A DNA stretch of 64,000 nt from Taibaiella sp041660405 (GCA_041660405.1 JBAZWL010000012.1:1-64000); one strand, 5' to 3'; numbered from the stretch's first letter, positions 26,006 to 36,346 are shown. Translations and numbers: made by a program. The notes: a model not told the origin generated them from the sequence alone.

Positions 26006-27142
26006 ATGAGATCTCTGGCGCTATTGCTTACTACATTACTTGTGTCCTTTAGCCTTTTCGGGCAGCTTTCCGATTCAACCGTGGGGCAAAATGTTTTTAT
26101 CATTACTATAGACGGGTTACGTTGGCAGGAGCTGTTTAATGGCGCCGATGAAAGCATTATTCAAGAAGGAAAATATGTTTCCGATACCAGTATTGTAAAT
26201 GAAATGTATTGGGATGATGAAGCAACAGAACGTCGTAGAAAACTGATGCCATTCCTATGGAATGTAGTTGCGAAAAAAGGCCAGATATATGGCAACAGGA
26301 ATTATGGAAACATGATGAATGTGGCTAATAAATACAAATTTTCTTATCCCGGTTACAACGAAATGTTTACAGGCTATGCGGATAGTAAATTTGTACCGAA
26401 TACTCCAGTACAAAATAGAAACACTAATATCCTGGAATTTCTTAACCAACAACACCATTATAGGGGCAAGGTAGCTGCTTTTACATCATGGAATATTTTT
26501 CCTTTTATTTTAAATGAAAAGAGAAGTGGTTTCACAATCAACAGTGGTTATGAAATGCTGGAAAGCATTAAGGACACAGCTTTGAATGGATTTATCAAGG
26601 TGGTTCAGCAGAATATTGCAGATAAAGGACATACGCGGTATGACGAGCTAACCTATATTAATGCCAGAGCATATATCAAACAAGAGCATCCCAAAGTTGC
26701 GCTTATATCGTTTGGTGAAGCAGATGAATTTGCTCATCATGGCCAATACGATAAATACTTGCAATCCATAGCAAACACAGATCGTATGATCGCTGAATTG
26801 TGGTATTATGTGCAGACGGAACCTTTCTATAAAAACAATACTACATTCATCATTACAACAGACCATGGCAGGGGAAGGAAAGCCAATACCTGGACCGACC
26901 ATTTGTTCTTAATTAAGGGCAGTGGAGAAATATGGATGGCAATAGTAGGGCCAGGTATATCGCCTCTGGGAGAAATGAAAACTGATGCAATCCTTTACCA
27001 AAAACAGATTGCGGCTACTATCGCTGCATTACTGGGCCAACACTTTTCCTGCGAACATAGCGTCGGGAACCCGATTGACCTGCCTCGCGAAGAATTAAAG
27101 CAATCCACTACGCACAATGGGATTGCTCTGGACCGTCCTTAG
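26006..27142 (+). CDS. Secreted alkaline-phosphatase-superfamily hydrolase
   Basis: The ATG at 26006 gives a signal peptide (MRSLALLLTT ... SLFGQ) and a 378-residue protein. Metal-binding motifs of the alkaline phosphatase/sulphatase/phosphodiesterase superfamily are visible: ITIDGLRWQE at the start, a Ser nucleophile candidate in KFSYPGYNEMFTG, the FGEADEFAHHG pair and TTDHGRGR near the end. The protein should act in the periplasm or outside. Whether it cleaves phosphomonoesters, diesters or sulphate esters cannot be told. It converges on the cytochrome gene with a three-base gap. Confidence 0.85.
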   Translation: MRSLALLLTTLLVSFSLFGQLSDSTVGQNVFIITIDGLRWQELFNGADESIIQEGKYVSDTSIVNEMYWDDEATERRRKLMPFLWNVVAKKGQIYGNRNYGNMMNVANKYKFSYPGYNEMFTGYADSKFVPNTPVQNRNTNILEFLNQQHHYRGKVAAFTSWNIFPFILNEKRSGFTINSGYEMLESIKDTALNGFIKVVQQNIADKGHTRYDELTYINARAYIKQEHPKVALISFGEADEFAHHGQYDKYLQSIANTDRMIAELWYYVQTEPFYKNNTTFIITTDHGRGRKANTWTDHLFLIKGSGEIWMAIVGPGISPLGEMKTDAILYQKQIAATIAALLGQHFSCEHSVGNPIDLPREELKQSTTHNGIALDRP

Positions 27143-27145
27143 TTA

Positions 27146-27511
27146 TTATTTCGTATTTTTCTTTTTGTAGGTTAAATAAGTAGTGATCAGTGCAAGTTCC
27201 TCTGCAGATACATTACTTTCAGAAACATGCTCTTCATGTTTCGCGTTTGCAATCCTGATGGAATAAGCACCCAACTGTTCTTCTGTAAAATCAGGCACTA
27301 TCTGTTTGCCTTTTACAATAGTATTATGGCACTTTGCACAATTGATCTCATACAGGATTCTACCTTTCTCACATAGCTTGGTATATTCATCGCGCACAGG
27401 CTGGGCCATGGCTTCAGGGAATTCATATACTTCTTTTTGTTTTTCACGGGCATAGCTTTGTATGCAAAGTATGCCGAGCAATATCACAGAAATGGTTTGT
27501 AAGATCTTCAT
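27146..27511 (-). CDS. Small secreted c-type cytochrome
   Basis: The 121-residue protein has a signal peptide (residues 1-21) and one haem site CAKCH (about 58-62), with a Met-poor tail in which no obvious axial Met stands out. It is encoded nine bases after the di-heme peroxidase gene on the same strand and so likely passes electrons to it in the periplasm. Confidence 0.85.
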   Translation of the reverse strand: MKILQTISVILLGILCIQSYAREKQKEVYEFPEAMAQPVRDEYTKLCEKGRILYEINCAKCHNTIVKGKQIVPDFTEEQLGAYSIRIANAKHEEHVSESNVSAEELALITTYLTYKKKNTK

Positions 27512-27520
27512 AATATTAAT

Positions 27521-29449
27521 TTAATAGGTTCCACCAACTTTACGATTGTTCAATGCTTTAATCCTGGATTTTGGTAATCTTGCAGGCGGATCGTCAACCG
27601 TAATTTTCTCATTAAGGGATTTTATAAAAAGAATCAGCTTCGTTTTTTCTATTGAAGTTAAATGCAGTGAGTCGGCTGATAAGGTCTGGTTATCTACTTT
27701 CAAACCCCTTCCGACACCGCCTCCGTCATTGTAGAAATCGACAACCTGGTTTAGTGTTTTAAAAACACCGTTGTGCATATAAGGTGCTGTATGCTCTGCA
27801 TTACGTACAGAGCCTGTTCTGAAAGCATTTGCAGTTTCATAGGCAGGGTTAATATTGTACCTGCCTTTATCCGGACTTAATTTTTTAAAGGTGGTATCTT
27901 CCGGTACACCCAGTACTTCAAACTCGGAGCCTACGTATGGGGGCTTTACTCCATTGAATTGAGGTACAAAATGACAAGTGCCGCACTGAGCTTTACTCAT
28001 AAAGAGATTGAATCCCTCTCTGGCAGATGCATTCAGGATTTTATTATCATTCATTACTTCATCAAAGGACGCATAGCTTTTGCTGAATTTTCCATAGTAC
28101 ATTGTAATTGCAGAACTAAGGTGCTCCATAGTAACTTCAGTTTCCTGGGGAGTATATTTCAGAAGCCTTTTAAATGCAGTATTATACTCTTTACAGCTCA
28201 ATACTTTTTTTAGTATTTCTTTTTCATCGGCTCCCATCTCTTCTTTGTTGGTGATAACATCTACAACCTGATTTTGAAGGCTTATGTGTTTCCCATCCAG
28301 CATGATCAAATGGTTATAGGGCGCATTGATGAGCGAAGGTGTATTCCTTGATAGCGATCCTTTATGATTAAATTTTATAGAGGTCTGATTAATATTTTCT
28401 GTATAATACTCATTAGGTTTATGACAAGAAGCGCAGCTACGGCTATTATCACCTGATAATATCGGATCAAAAAACAAGAGCTTTCCCAAGTGATCAATCT
28501 CTGCAAGAGCGGAACTATCTTTTACCCTAAGAAAAATTCCTTTGAAGTTCTGTCCATTATAAAGCGTTTTATCAAAGATGGAATTTGCAGTTTTGTTGAG
28601 GGAATAATCGATCATGCTTTTAGAGAAAATATGATATTGCCTGATGCATTGTTGATTTATCCGGAACAAGGGATTTACGTAATCTTTAATAAAAGTAAAA
28701 TGATCAAAAGCTGTATAATCAACAGATGATCCCTTACTAGCGAAGTCTATTGCACTTTGATACAGATCAATGTATTCAGGAGGTAAGGGTGTAGCGGGAA
28801 AACTTAGATTAAAGGATTTATAGAGCTCCATTACACCACCCAGCATCTGTTGTAATTCGGGAATGATCAGCTTAGTGTCAGGGCATTCAAATCCTGTAGT
28901 GTAAATGGCTGCAAGATTCAGCAGGTACAATCTGTTACACAAGTAAAAATGATTATAGTCCTGCAATTGGTTTATAATAGAGTCGGCTGTATAGGTTTCT
29001 GTTGCCTGAAGTGATGAATTCAATAATTGTAATAAAGTATCCTTGTTTACTATATCTTCATCCAGGTAAAGCCTGGCCAGGGTTAATCCAGCGCCTTCTC
29101 TTTTGTACGGCTTCTCAAATTTTTCAAATACTTCTGTTTCCCATTCTACGGGTAAAGGGCCATTGATCTTTTTGTATGATATAGGCTCGAGGTAGCGTAA
29201 CCAAAAATCAAGCCCTTTCATGCCAAATCGATTTATCTGGATCTGTCTTTTTATATGTTCGAAGTCTGCGGTATCATTTAATTTACTTTGCTCCACTAAT
29301 TTAATCAGAGCGGTTTGTTGTTTCTTAAAATCAAGAAGCCTGTTTAAGTATATCGTTTTATAAGGCGACTGATCAGCACTTTTATCAAAGGAGAGAAAAG
29401 TGACGGTAAGCACTGTAAGTAATGATAATAAAGTAATTTTCTTCTTCAT
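27521..29449 (-). CDS. Di-heme cytochrome-c peroxidase (CCP/MauG family)
   Basis: The 642-residue protein starts with a hydrophobic export signal, has a helical N-terminal extension of about 300 residues without a known motif, and then a CCP/MauG catalytic half with haem sites CASCH (339-343) and CGTCH (489-493). Conserved signs include KLLFFDPILSGDNSRSC, SRNTPSLINA, FRTGSVRNAEHTAPYMHNG and the late DFYNDGGG. Members reduce hydrogen peroxide or oxidise proteins in the periplasm. The extension makes it about twice the length of the classical enzyme, as is common in Bacteroidota. It is co-transcribed with the small cytochrome c. Confidence 0.92.
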   Translation of the reverse strand: MKKKITLLSLLTVLTVTFLSFDKSADQSPYKTIYLNRLLDFKKQQTALIKLVEQSKLNDTADFEHIKRQIQINRFGMKGLDFWLRYLEPISYKKINGPLPVEWETEVFEKFEKPYKREGAGLTLARLYLDEDIVNKDTLLQLLNSSLQATETYTADSIINQLQDYNHFYLCNRLYLLNLAAIYTTGFECPDTKLIIPELQQMLGGVMELYKSFNLSFPATPLPPEYIDLYQSAIDFASKGSSVDYTAFDHFTFIKDYVNPLFRINQQCIRQYHIFSKSMIDYSLNKTANSIFDKTLYNGQNFKGIFLRVKDSSALAEIDHLGKLLFFDPILSGDNSRSCASCHKPNEYYTENINQTSIKFNHKGSLSRNTPSLINAPYNHLIMLDGKHISLQNQVVDVITNKEEMGADEKEILKKVLSCKEYNTAFKRLLKYTPQETEVTMEHLSSAITMYYGKFSKSYASFDEVMNDNKILNASAREGFNLFMSKAQCGTCHFVPQFNGVKPPYVGSEFEVLGVPEDTTFKKLSPDKGRYNINPAYETANAFRTGSVRNAEHTAPYMHNGVFKTLNQVVDFYNDGGGVGRGLKVDNQTLSADSLHLTSIEKTKLILFIKSLNEKITVDDPPARLPKSRIKALNNRKVGGTY

Positions 29450-29489
29450 GCTATCTTCTCCAGCTTTAAATTACTTGTTTGAAAAATTC

Positions 29490-29517
29490 AAAAAGGGGTG
29501 CGCTATACAGCGCACCC
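29490..29517 (-). terminator. Rho-independent terminator after the phytase-like gene
   Basis: A 9-bp perfect stem (GGGTGCGCT / AGCGCACCC) with a 4-base loop is followed on the minus strand by CTTTTTG. It lies 37 bases past the stop codon at 29554. Confidence 0.8.
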
Positions 29518-29553
29518 ATTGAATTTGATTAATTAAATTTATTGCAAAGACAA

Positions 29554-32500
29554 TTAACGCGCAACGATCATTTTAATTTTCATTGCCTGGCTTCCTGTAG
29601 CTATCTCTACAAAATAAGAGCCGCTTGCAAGACCAGAAGTATTTAATGATAATTGTTGTTCGCCTGCTTTCATTTTTTTGTTGATAGGCGACATTACTTT
29701 ATTGCCGGTTACATCGTAAACCGTAACGATTACTTGCTCTTCATGTTTAAGAATCATAGCAATTATAGCTTCATCCTTTGTAGGATTAGGATACAACTTC
29801 ACAAACGAAGCTGCACCATTCACCTGGTTAATACCTGTAGGATTATCGCCGCGGCCCTGCACTGCAAAGTCATATGCTGCTTCGTCATTGTCATCATTCA
29901 CAATGGTAATAGTTGCATTACGTAATCCTGCAGCTGTTGGTGTGAATTTCATAGAGATCGTTTGAGAATCATTGGCATTAAGGCTCAACGGGAATGTTGG
30001 CGGAGATACCATAGTAAATTCACTGGCATGAGTACCGCTGATATTGATAGCGGAAACACTAAGTTTACCTGCTCCTGTATTTTGAATAACAAACGATTTT
30101 GTAACCGAACTATTTACATTCGTGCTTCCAAAGTCAGTATTGTTAGCTGTTCCTGCAGTAGCATCACCATCTATGATATTGATATTGTTTCCTTTCACAT
30201 TAATTTCAGGCATAGTAGCATTGCCTTGCAGAGTAACATTATACAGTGCTTCACTATAATCATTATTAGCAATAAATAATGTAGTAGTGCGGGTGCCAAT
30301 TGCGGCTGGTTCAAATTGTACGGCTATTGTTTGTGTGCCATTGGCTGGTATAGTTATCGGATAAGTTTGTGTACCCAGCAATGTAAATTCGCTTTCATTG
30401 CCACCCATCAACCTGATGCTGGAGATGGACAATTTGCCCGCGCCAGTATTGTGAATGACAAAGGAATCGACTTTTGAAGTACTTATATTCACATCTCCGA
30501 AATCGGTATTGTCAGTGAGTGATGGTGTAGTATCTTCATCCGTAATAGTTGCATTGTTTCCTGCAAGATTAATCTCAGGGTTGGTCGCAGCAGTAACTGG
30601 ATTATTGAAAGCAAGGAGTTGCCCACCTTCAACCTGGTCTCCAGCAACACCGTAGTGTGCCTGATCTGCAGTGAGGAACATACCAGGCCCAAGAATATCC
30701 TGGGCATCTATAACGCCTGTCGCCTCTTCATCCTGAGTAAGGAAGTTGGCCGAGCCTGAAAGGAAGCGTGTAGAATCATGTCTTGCTACTTGTGTTAAAA
30801 CATCTGTAGCAATATCGTATTGCCATACTTTACCATTGTGTGCATTATTACCTACGTCTTCTACCATAACAATATGGCCTGAGTGATCAATGGTAATATT
30901 GTCAAGCATTTGCTGACCTTCGGTGCCATCTAACACTGTAGTTACAGTACCACCTGAAATCGGGTTAGCTACATTTGTGAAATGTAATTTCCATAAACGA
31001 CTTGGGTTACCAAAACCATTGGTGGTAACAAAATAGAAATCGCTCAGATTGGATGGATCCCATGCTCCATCTTCCGGACGAAGGAAGTTAGTAACGCCTG
31101 CGTTATTGCTATTGGTATTGATAGTGCTACCTGAAAGGCTGGACACATTTCCCAGATCTGCCATTGTAAATATTGTGTTGGGAGCAGGGATGCTTGCACC
31201 GGTTTCTGTTAATAAGCCTGATACTGATACACCATATAATCTTCCGTTGTTCAAACCGGCCTTGTCAATATCGGTACCTGTATTGGTTTTGGTACCTACA
31301 TATACATACACCTGTCCGGGAGTGGCATCATCCAAACCAATTACAACAGTAGTATCACTCAGGGTAGGACTGGCTACCTGGTTTTCAAATGACGCTTTAC
31401 CTAAGGCCATTAGTTCGTAAGTAGTACCAGCGCTTGCGCCTGTAGCAATATGTCCGAATGCACGGCCTTCGCTACCTGTTTCTTCACCATTCAGAAAAAT
31501 ACGTTCCATAGTACCTTTTCCGGTAGCAGGATTGTAGAAAGCCGTAGGTGCTGCAAGATCAGCAGAGCAGAAACGACCTAATGCTGCAAGAGCAGATGGT
31601 GATGCACTGCTGTAGGTATTGTAACTGGAAGTGGTGGTATTCCAGAGCTTCACGTTTTGAATCAGGTCAGAACCACTTACAATTGATAAGTCAGATTTGT
31701 TGATTACCCATTTGGAAACGAAAGCACCAATGGAACCGTGAGCATGTACTGCACCGACTCCATTACCAAATTCATGATTTGACAACAGGGTGAATGTACC
31801 ATTATTGTTGTCAAATGCACCAAGCCCATCAGGAAGACCAACCATCTTATAACCATTCACTAAATCACCGGCAGTTATTATAGCTTTATATTTTACTCCG
31901 GTAAGAGTAGGTGTAACATAAGGAGGTTGACTACTATTGATTGCAGTCTGGCCTTGGGATATAGTAGGTGTTAAGAATTCAAAGTTGTTGAGTTTGTTAG
32001 TGCCTTGCAAGCCATAAGTCATTACGTGAGAAGTAATCCCTGTTGCTGTAGCAATACCATTTTCAGCAGGTGAAAATTGTCCATAATCATTATCGTTTCC
32101 TATAGCAATAGTACTGTCGTTAATAATAGCAATACCTTCTGCTTTCTCGAGTGATGATGGCCAGCTATTAGCCAGCAAATTCATAAACAATGTTTTCTTT
32201 ACCGGAGCAATACCTTGAAAAGCCAGACCAGCTGAATCTACAAGTGCTTCCAGTGTTTGACCACCGTATAAACCCGAATTCACAGGAGTAGCGTTGGTGA
32301 TATTGATTTTATACACTCTTTTAATATCAGTAGTGCCTCTTAAAGCAGCTTCCATTACCAGGAAAGTGCTGTCGTTAATGGCAGCCATATCACTTATTTT
32401 CCAGTCTTTCAACCTGATTTGGTTAGAACCTGTGCCGATAATACCGTCATTCAAATACACAAGCATACGCTGTGTATTGTTAGCTGGGTCTATCTCCAGC

Positions 32501-33309
32501 AACCTGTGTATCCTTGTACTTTCTCCTGTAGATTGCGTAGGATATAATATAGGGCTTTGAATCAGTGTATAGATTTTTCCGTTGGGTGTTATTGCCATGG
32601 ATTCAAAACCACGGTTATTTTTTCTGTATTTGAAAACCGTATCGATCTGAACATCTAAAGTTTGTGCTCCGGCTAAATTGGCGTAAGGACTGTATCTTTT
32701 TACAACAACACCATTCTGATTTATTTTCCAGATAGAGGGGCCGTTCTCATCAGATACGTAGAAGTTGCCATCTTTATCCACAACTATACCTTCAGGATCT
32801 ATACCCCATATGTCTTTAGCCGTAATCTTACTGGCGAAGTTGGCACAATCTAAAACGGTATCTGTTGAAGCTGCTTCCAGCGCGGTACTACCAAAGCCTG
32901 TAGGGTTTGGTACGCCTGTAGCTGTAGTGCCTCCCGGGCGTTTCATAGTAATGGTACGAAGTACCTGGATAGAATCCCCGCTGATCCTGATTCTGTGAAT
33001 TTTAGGCGCATAGTTGGGGAAGGCAAATATTTTATCGTAGGTAGGTCTGCAAGCAACCGGATTGGCATTGGCTGCATCAACGTTCACACCTCTGTCGGAA
33101 CAGGTCCAGAATTCCTTTCCATCTGTTCCCGGAATAGGGTAGAGGGCAGAGAAGCCGGCTTCTTTAAAATTGATACCCTGAAAAGTACCAATAGGTGCTG
33201 CATTGTAATTTTGGTAATCTTGCAACAAGCTGATCTGGGCCTTGCTGCTTGCAGGCAAGAGCGCTACAAGACAAGCTCCTGCCATAAAAGACCATAAATT
33301 TCTTTTCAT
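29554..33309 (-). CDS. Giant T9SS surface protein with phytase-like and PhoX-like parts
   Basis: The ATG at 33309 follows a -7 promoter element by 19 bases and gives a signal peptide (MKRNLWSFMA ... SSKAQ). The 1251-residue protein contains, in order: an esterase-like phytase domain (about 35-420; KEFWTCSDRG, WGIDPEGIVVDKDG, NRGFESMAITPNGKIY), a second region that looks like PhoX/DUF839 (about 460-900; LLSNHEFGNGVG, FLNGEETG, PEDGAWDPSN, ITIDHSGHIVMVEDVG), two choice-of-anchor D modules (about 935-1170, each with TDFGxxN), and a type A sorting domain (LYPNPTKDEA onward). Both catalytic types act on organic phosphates in related proteins. It is a single gene. Confidence 0.85.
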   Translation of the reverse strand: MKRNLWSFMAGACLVALLPASSKAQISLLQDYQNYNAAPIGTFQGINFKEAGFSALYPIPGTDGKEFWTCSDRGVNVDAANANPVACRPTYDKIFAFPNYAPKIHRIRISGDSIQVLRTITMKRPGGTTATGVPNPTGFGSTALEAASTDTVLDCANFASKITAKDIWGIDPEGIVVDKDGNFYVSDENGPSIWKINQNGVVVKRYSPYANLAGAQTLDVQIDTVFKYRKNNRGFESMAITPNGKIYTLIQSPILYPTQSTGESTRIHRLLEIDPANNTQRMLVYLNDGIIGTGSNQIRLKDWKISDMAAINDSTFLVMEAALRGTTDIKRVYKINITNATPVNSGLYGGQTLEALVDSAGLAFQGIAPVKKTLFMNLLANSWPSSLEKAEGIAIINDSTIAIGNDNDYGQFSPAENGIATATGITSHVMTYGLQGTNKLNNFEFLTPTISQGQTAINSSQPPYVTPTLTGVKYKAIITAGDLVNGYKMVGLPDGLGAFDNNNGTFTLLSNHEFGNGVGAVHAHGSIGAFVSKWVINKSDLSIVSGSDLIQNVKLWNTTTSSYNTYSSASPSALAALGRFCSADLAAPTAFYNPATGKGTMERIFLNGEETGSEGRAFGHIATGASAGTTYELMALGKASFENQVASPTLSDTTVVIGLDDATPGQVYVYVGTKTNTGTDIDKAGLNNGRLYGVSVSGLLTETGASIPAPNTIFTMADLGNVSSLSGSTINTNSNNAGVTNFLRPEDGAWDPSNLSDFYFVTTNGFGNPSRLWKLHFTNVANPISGGTVTTVLDGTEGQQMLDNITIDHSGHIVMVEDVGNNAHNGKVWQYDIATDVLTQVARHDSTRFLSGSANFLTQDEEATGVIDAQDILGPGMFLTADQAHYGVAGDQVEGGQLLAFNNPVTAATNPEINLAGNNATITDEDTTPSLTDNTDFGDVNISTSKVDSFVIHNTGAGKLSISSIRLMGGNESEFTLLGTQTYPITIPANGTQTIAVQFEPAAIGTRTTTLFIANNDYSEALYNVTLQGNATMPEINVKGNNINIIDGDATAGTANNTDFGSTNVNSSVTKSFVIQNTGAGKLSVSAINISGTHASEFTMVSPPTFPLSLNANDSQTISMKFTPTAAGLRNATITIVNDDNDEAAYDFAVQGRGDNPTGINQVNGAASFVKLYPNPTKDEAIIAMILKHEEQVIVTVYDVTGNKVMSPINKKMKAGEQQLSLNTSGLASGSYFVEIATGSQAMKIKMIVAR

Positions 33310-33328
33310 GTGTGTATTACATTTTGAG

Positions 33329-33336
33329 CAAATGTA
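33329..33336 (-). promoter_or_regulatory. Bacteroidota -7 element for the phytase-like gene
   Basis: On the minus strand it reads TACATTTG, 19 bases before the ATG at 33309. It lies inside the longer possible frame (to 33348) and so supports the shorter start. Confidence 0.45.
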
Positions 33337-33611
33337 ACAGTGCAACATTGCCGGAATAATACGTTTGTGTTATGTAAAAGTTACCAGCTTCTACTGCAAT
33401 ACCTGGTGATAATATGCAAACGCAAGTCTAACGGCTTTCAGATAATTGCCGGGATATTTATAATGAATTACAGCATTTTTGCAACAAACCAGTGTTTAGA
33501 TATTGCCCATAACCGGCAATATTTTTTGCCACTTTGTTAAAAATACTTATCCGGGTTTTTTAATTATAGATATTAAACCCCTATTTTCGATATTTAAATG
33601 AGCATATAGTC

Positions 33612-33899
33612 ATGAACGAACCATGGAAAAAGGGACCACCACAACCGCCAACCCTTAAGCAACAGGTAATTAAATCTGTAAAAAGATTTGTAGCGCAAAA
33701 ACAAAGAGAGGGTGTAGTGTATATAAACATTAAAGACGTAGAATATACAATTGACAATGTCACTTATTTAATAGGCAGGATGAGCAGGGATGTAGGATTT
33801 ATGCATTTGGATCGCATTATTTTCAATTACCTGAAAACAAACTATCCTTATGAGCCTAATGGAACTGAAGATCCTACCAAGCATTTTAAGATATTGTAA
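33612..33899 (+). CDS. Small soluble protein of unknown function
   Basis: The 95-residue product begins with a proline-rich stretch (about 4-14), followed by a basic helix (QQVIKSVKRFVAQKQ), two short strands and an acidic tail. It has no signal peptide or membrane part and matches no family I know. A perfect 14-bp terminator follows, which supports a real transcription unit. Confidence 0.6.
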   Translation: MNEPWKKGPPQPPTLKQQVIKSVKRFVAQKQREGVVYINIKDVEYTIDNVTYLIGRMSRDVGFMHLDRIIFNYLKTNYPYEPNGTEDPTKHFKIL

Positions 33900-33963
33900 G
33901 AGACTTCTTTGGAAAGTATATAAACAGGTTTAAATCCTGATATATTAAGAGCAGGCCCAGCTA

Positions 33964-34000
33964 AAAAGATCCCGTATAAATCATACGGGATCTTTTATTG
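33964..34000 (+). terminator. Rho-independent terminator
   Basis: A 14-bp perfect stem (AAAAGATCCCGTAT / ATACGGGATCTTTT) with a 5-base loop, followed by ATTG, lies 64 bases after the small gene. Confidence 0.8.
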
Positions 34001-34081
34001 TGTAATTGTAGGTAAATGAGGAAAGCTCAAATGTACCTTAAATAGGAATAGCTGTCCATTGTTTGAATGTATTGCTATCCA

Positions 34082-34089
34082 TAGTTTTG
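34082..34089 (+). promoter_or_regulatory. Bacteroidota -7 element for the type B sorting protein
   Basis: TAGTTTTG matches TAnnTTTG; a TTG at 34059-34061 gives a 20-base spacer. The ATG follows 38 bases later. Confidence 0.5.
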
Positions 34090-34127
34090 TATTAACCTTA
34101 AGAGTGGATTAAATACAAAACGAAAGC

Positions 34128-36221
34128 ATGAAATCAAGACAAGCCGTAGGCTCCTTACCAAAAACAAAACACAGGTTTATTCCATTTTTTCTGGTCTTTA
34201 TAATGACCAATGCTTTACCCGTAAAGGCTCAGCCGTTAACAGTAGAATGGCAGAGAGGTTATAATGCACATCATACATGGAATGGAGGTGAAGCCATATC
34301 GTCTACATCAGATGGAGGATATATTATGGCTGGATTTGCCAATACTATTACTAATTGGGGTGCCGATCTGTGGGTTGTTAAACTGGACGAAGCAGGTAAT
34401 GTCGAATGGGAGAGAAGCTTTGCAGGCAATAGCTCTGATGTTGCAAAGTCGGTAATACAAACAACGGATGGTGGTTACATGATATTGGGCCAGGCAAACT
34501 CAGCGAATGCGGATGCTTCAGATAATCATGGTAATTCGGATATATGGGTAATTAAGTTGGATGAAGACGGAGCATTGGTCTGGAAAAAATGTTACGGTGG
34601 CTCAAGCTTCGAAATACCCGGAAACATTGTTCAGAATACAGATGGAACATACACCGTAGCAGCTACAAGCCTTTCCAATGACGGAGATCTTAATGGACTA
34701 ACATTGCCGGCCACCAATATCCTTAACTGGCCGTTCAGTTATAATGTCTGGTTATTTAAACTAAATAGTGCAGGCAATATTATTTGGCAAAAGGCATATG
34801 GCGGCCCATGGGATGATTATGGTAATGATATAAAACTCCTGGCAGATGGAGGTTACCTGGTAACCGGCACTACTACTTCTGAAGGCGGTGATGTATCCGG
34901 ACGTCATGGAGCCGGTGCCCAGAATTTGCCTGATATATGGGTATTTCGTATAGATGCTTCAGGGACTTTATTATGGCAAAAATGTCTTGGCGGCTTTCAG
35001 ATTGATCAAGGCAATGCTTCCATTATTGCCAGCGATGGTGGTATTGCTGTGGTTGGCAACACTTTTTCTGCCGATGGAGATGTTACCGGGCATCATGGTG
35101 GTGGCTGGGCTGATGCCTGGCTGGTGAAGCTGGATGCCACCGGTAATTTACTTTGGCAAAAATGTATAGGCGGCAGTAATCCGGATGAAGGTATGAATGT
35201 GATAGAGTATGAGGGGAAGTTGATGGTATCTGTTGCTACGCGCTCTGATGATGGTGATGTAACAACACGAATAGGTGGTAGTACAGATCTCTTGCTGGCA
35301 GCGGTAAGTCTTAATGGCACTTCTCTATGGCAGCAATGTTATGGCGGTAATAACAGAGACGGTGATGTATCATCTCATCTTGATGTAAATACTATCGGAC
35401 TCACCGTTGCGGATGATGGCGGACTTGCTATGGTCTCACAAAGCACCTCATCAGATATTCCTTATGTTACCAACGATGTGTGGAGTGCCTACGTGATTAA
35501 ATTTAAACCCGAATCATGCGATACTATTATCCAAAAAAAGGATATGGTTATTTGCAGCAATACATCGTGGCCATTAGCTTTGAATTTGCCTGAACAACCT
35601 GGAACTTATTTGTGGAACACCGGAGCAACTACATCTTCAATAATGATTAATGATACCGGTACATACTGGTGTATTTACGGTAAGAAATGCCCAAAATTGA
35701 TTGATACTTTTATCGTTACTTACAAACCTGATTTGTCACAACCCAATCTGGGCGACAGTCTTACACTCTGCTTCAACACCACAAGAAGATTAGGTACTGA
35801 GGTTGATCATGTTTCTTATTTATGGAATACAGGTGCAACAGCATGTTGCATTATGCCTGAACAGCCCGGAATGTATAGTCTTACCATTTCAGATGGTTGT
35901 ACATCTTTGCAGGATAGCGTTTATGTGATATTGGCAGATTGCAATAATTGTATTTTTATACCCAATGCTTTTAGCCCGAATGGCGATGGACTAAATGATG
36001 AATTTGGTGTAATTCCTTATTGCAGGATCAACAATTATAAACTCAATATTTTTAATCGTTGGGGCCAGCTTGTGTTCAACACTCTGGATACAGATAAAAA
36101 ATGGGATGGCAACTTTAGAGGGCAGGGTATGCCCATCGGAACCTATTTTTACAACATCAGCTATCAGAACCAGGATCAGGAAATGGTAAGTAAAAAGGGC
36201 GATTTTCAATTGATCCGTTAA
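34128..36221 (+). CDS. T9SS type B (gliding-associated CTD) repeat protein
   Basis: The 697-residue protein has a signal peptide (ending VKAQP), then about seven imperfect repeats of 50-60 residues (about 40-460). Each carries DxWVVKLDxxGNxxWxxxxGG and TxDGGY-type motifs, which probably form a beta-propeller or similar surface fold. Two short Ig-like modules follow, each with a YLWNTGAT motif. The end is a type B sorting domain (FIPNAFSPNGDGLNDEF to the last residue), the CHU_C/gliding-motility-associated type. It is likely exported and attached to the surface. The ligand is unknown. Confidence 0.87.
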   Translation: MKSRQAVGSLPKTKHRFIPFFLVFIMTNALPVKAQPLTVEWQRGYNAHHTWNGGEAISSTSDGGYIMAGFANTITNWGADLWVVKLDEAGNVEWERSFAGNSSDVAKSVIQTTDGGYMILGQANSANADASDNHGNSDIWVIKLDEDGALVWKKCYGGSSFEIPGNIVQNTDGTYTVAATSLSNDGDLNGLTLPATNILNWPFSYNVWLFKLNSAGNIIWQKAYGGPWDDYGNDIKLLADGGYLVTGTTTSEGGDVSGRHGAGAQNLPDIWVFRIDASGTLLWQKCLGGFQIDQGNASIIASDGGIAVVGNTFSADGDVTGHHGGGWADAWLVKLDATGNLLWQKCIGGSNPDEGMNVIEYEGKLMVSVATRSDDGDVTTRIGGSTDLLLAAVSLNGTSLWQQCYGGNNRDGDVSSHLDVNTIGLTVADDGGLAMVSQSTSSDIPYVTNDVWSAYVIKFKPESCDTIIQKKDMVICSNTSWPLALNLPEQPGTYLWNTGATTSSIMINDTGTYWCIYGKKCPKLIDTFIVTYKPDLSQPNLGDSLTLCFNTTRRLGTEVDHVSYLWNTGATACCIMPEQPGMYSLTISDGCTSLQDSVYVILADCNNCIFIPNAFSPNGDGLNDEFGVIPYCRINNYKLNIFNRWGQLVFNTLDTDKKWDGNFRGQGMPIGTYFYNISYQNQDQEMVSKKGDFQLIR

Positions 36222-36346
36222 AACCGTTGACTTCTGCGCAACAGTTTTATACTTTGGTTGTTCCTGTAGCATTCATTATATTTTTCAAGCTTAAGAAATT
36301 TCCTCACTTTCGCCATAGGGATATATGAAGACTTAATATTTGCTAC

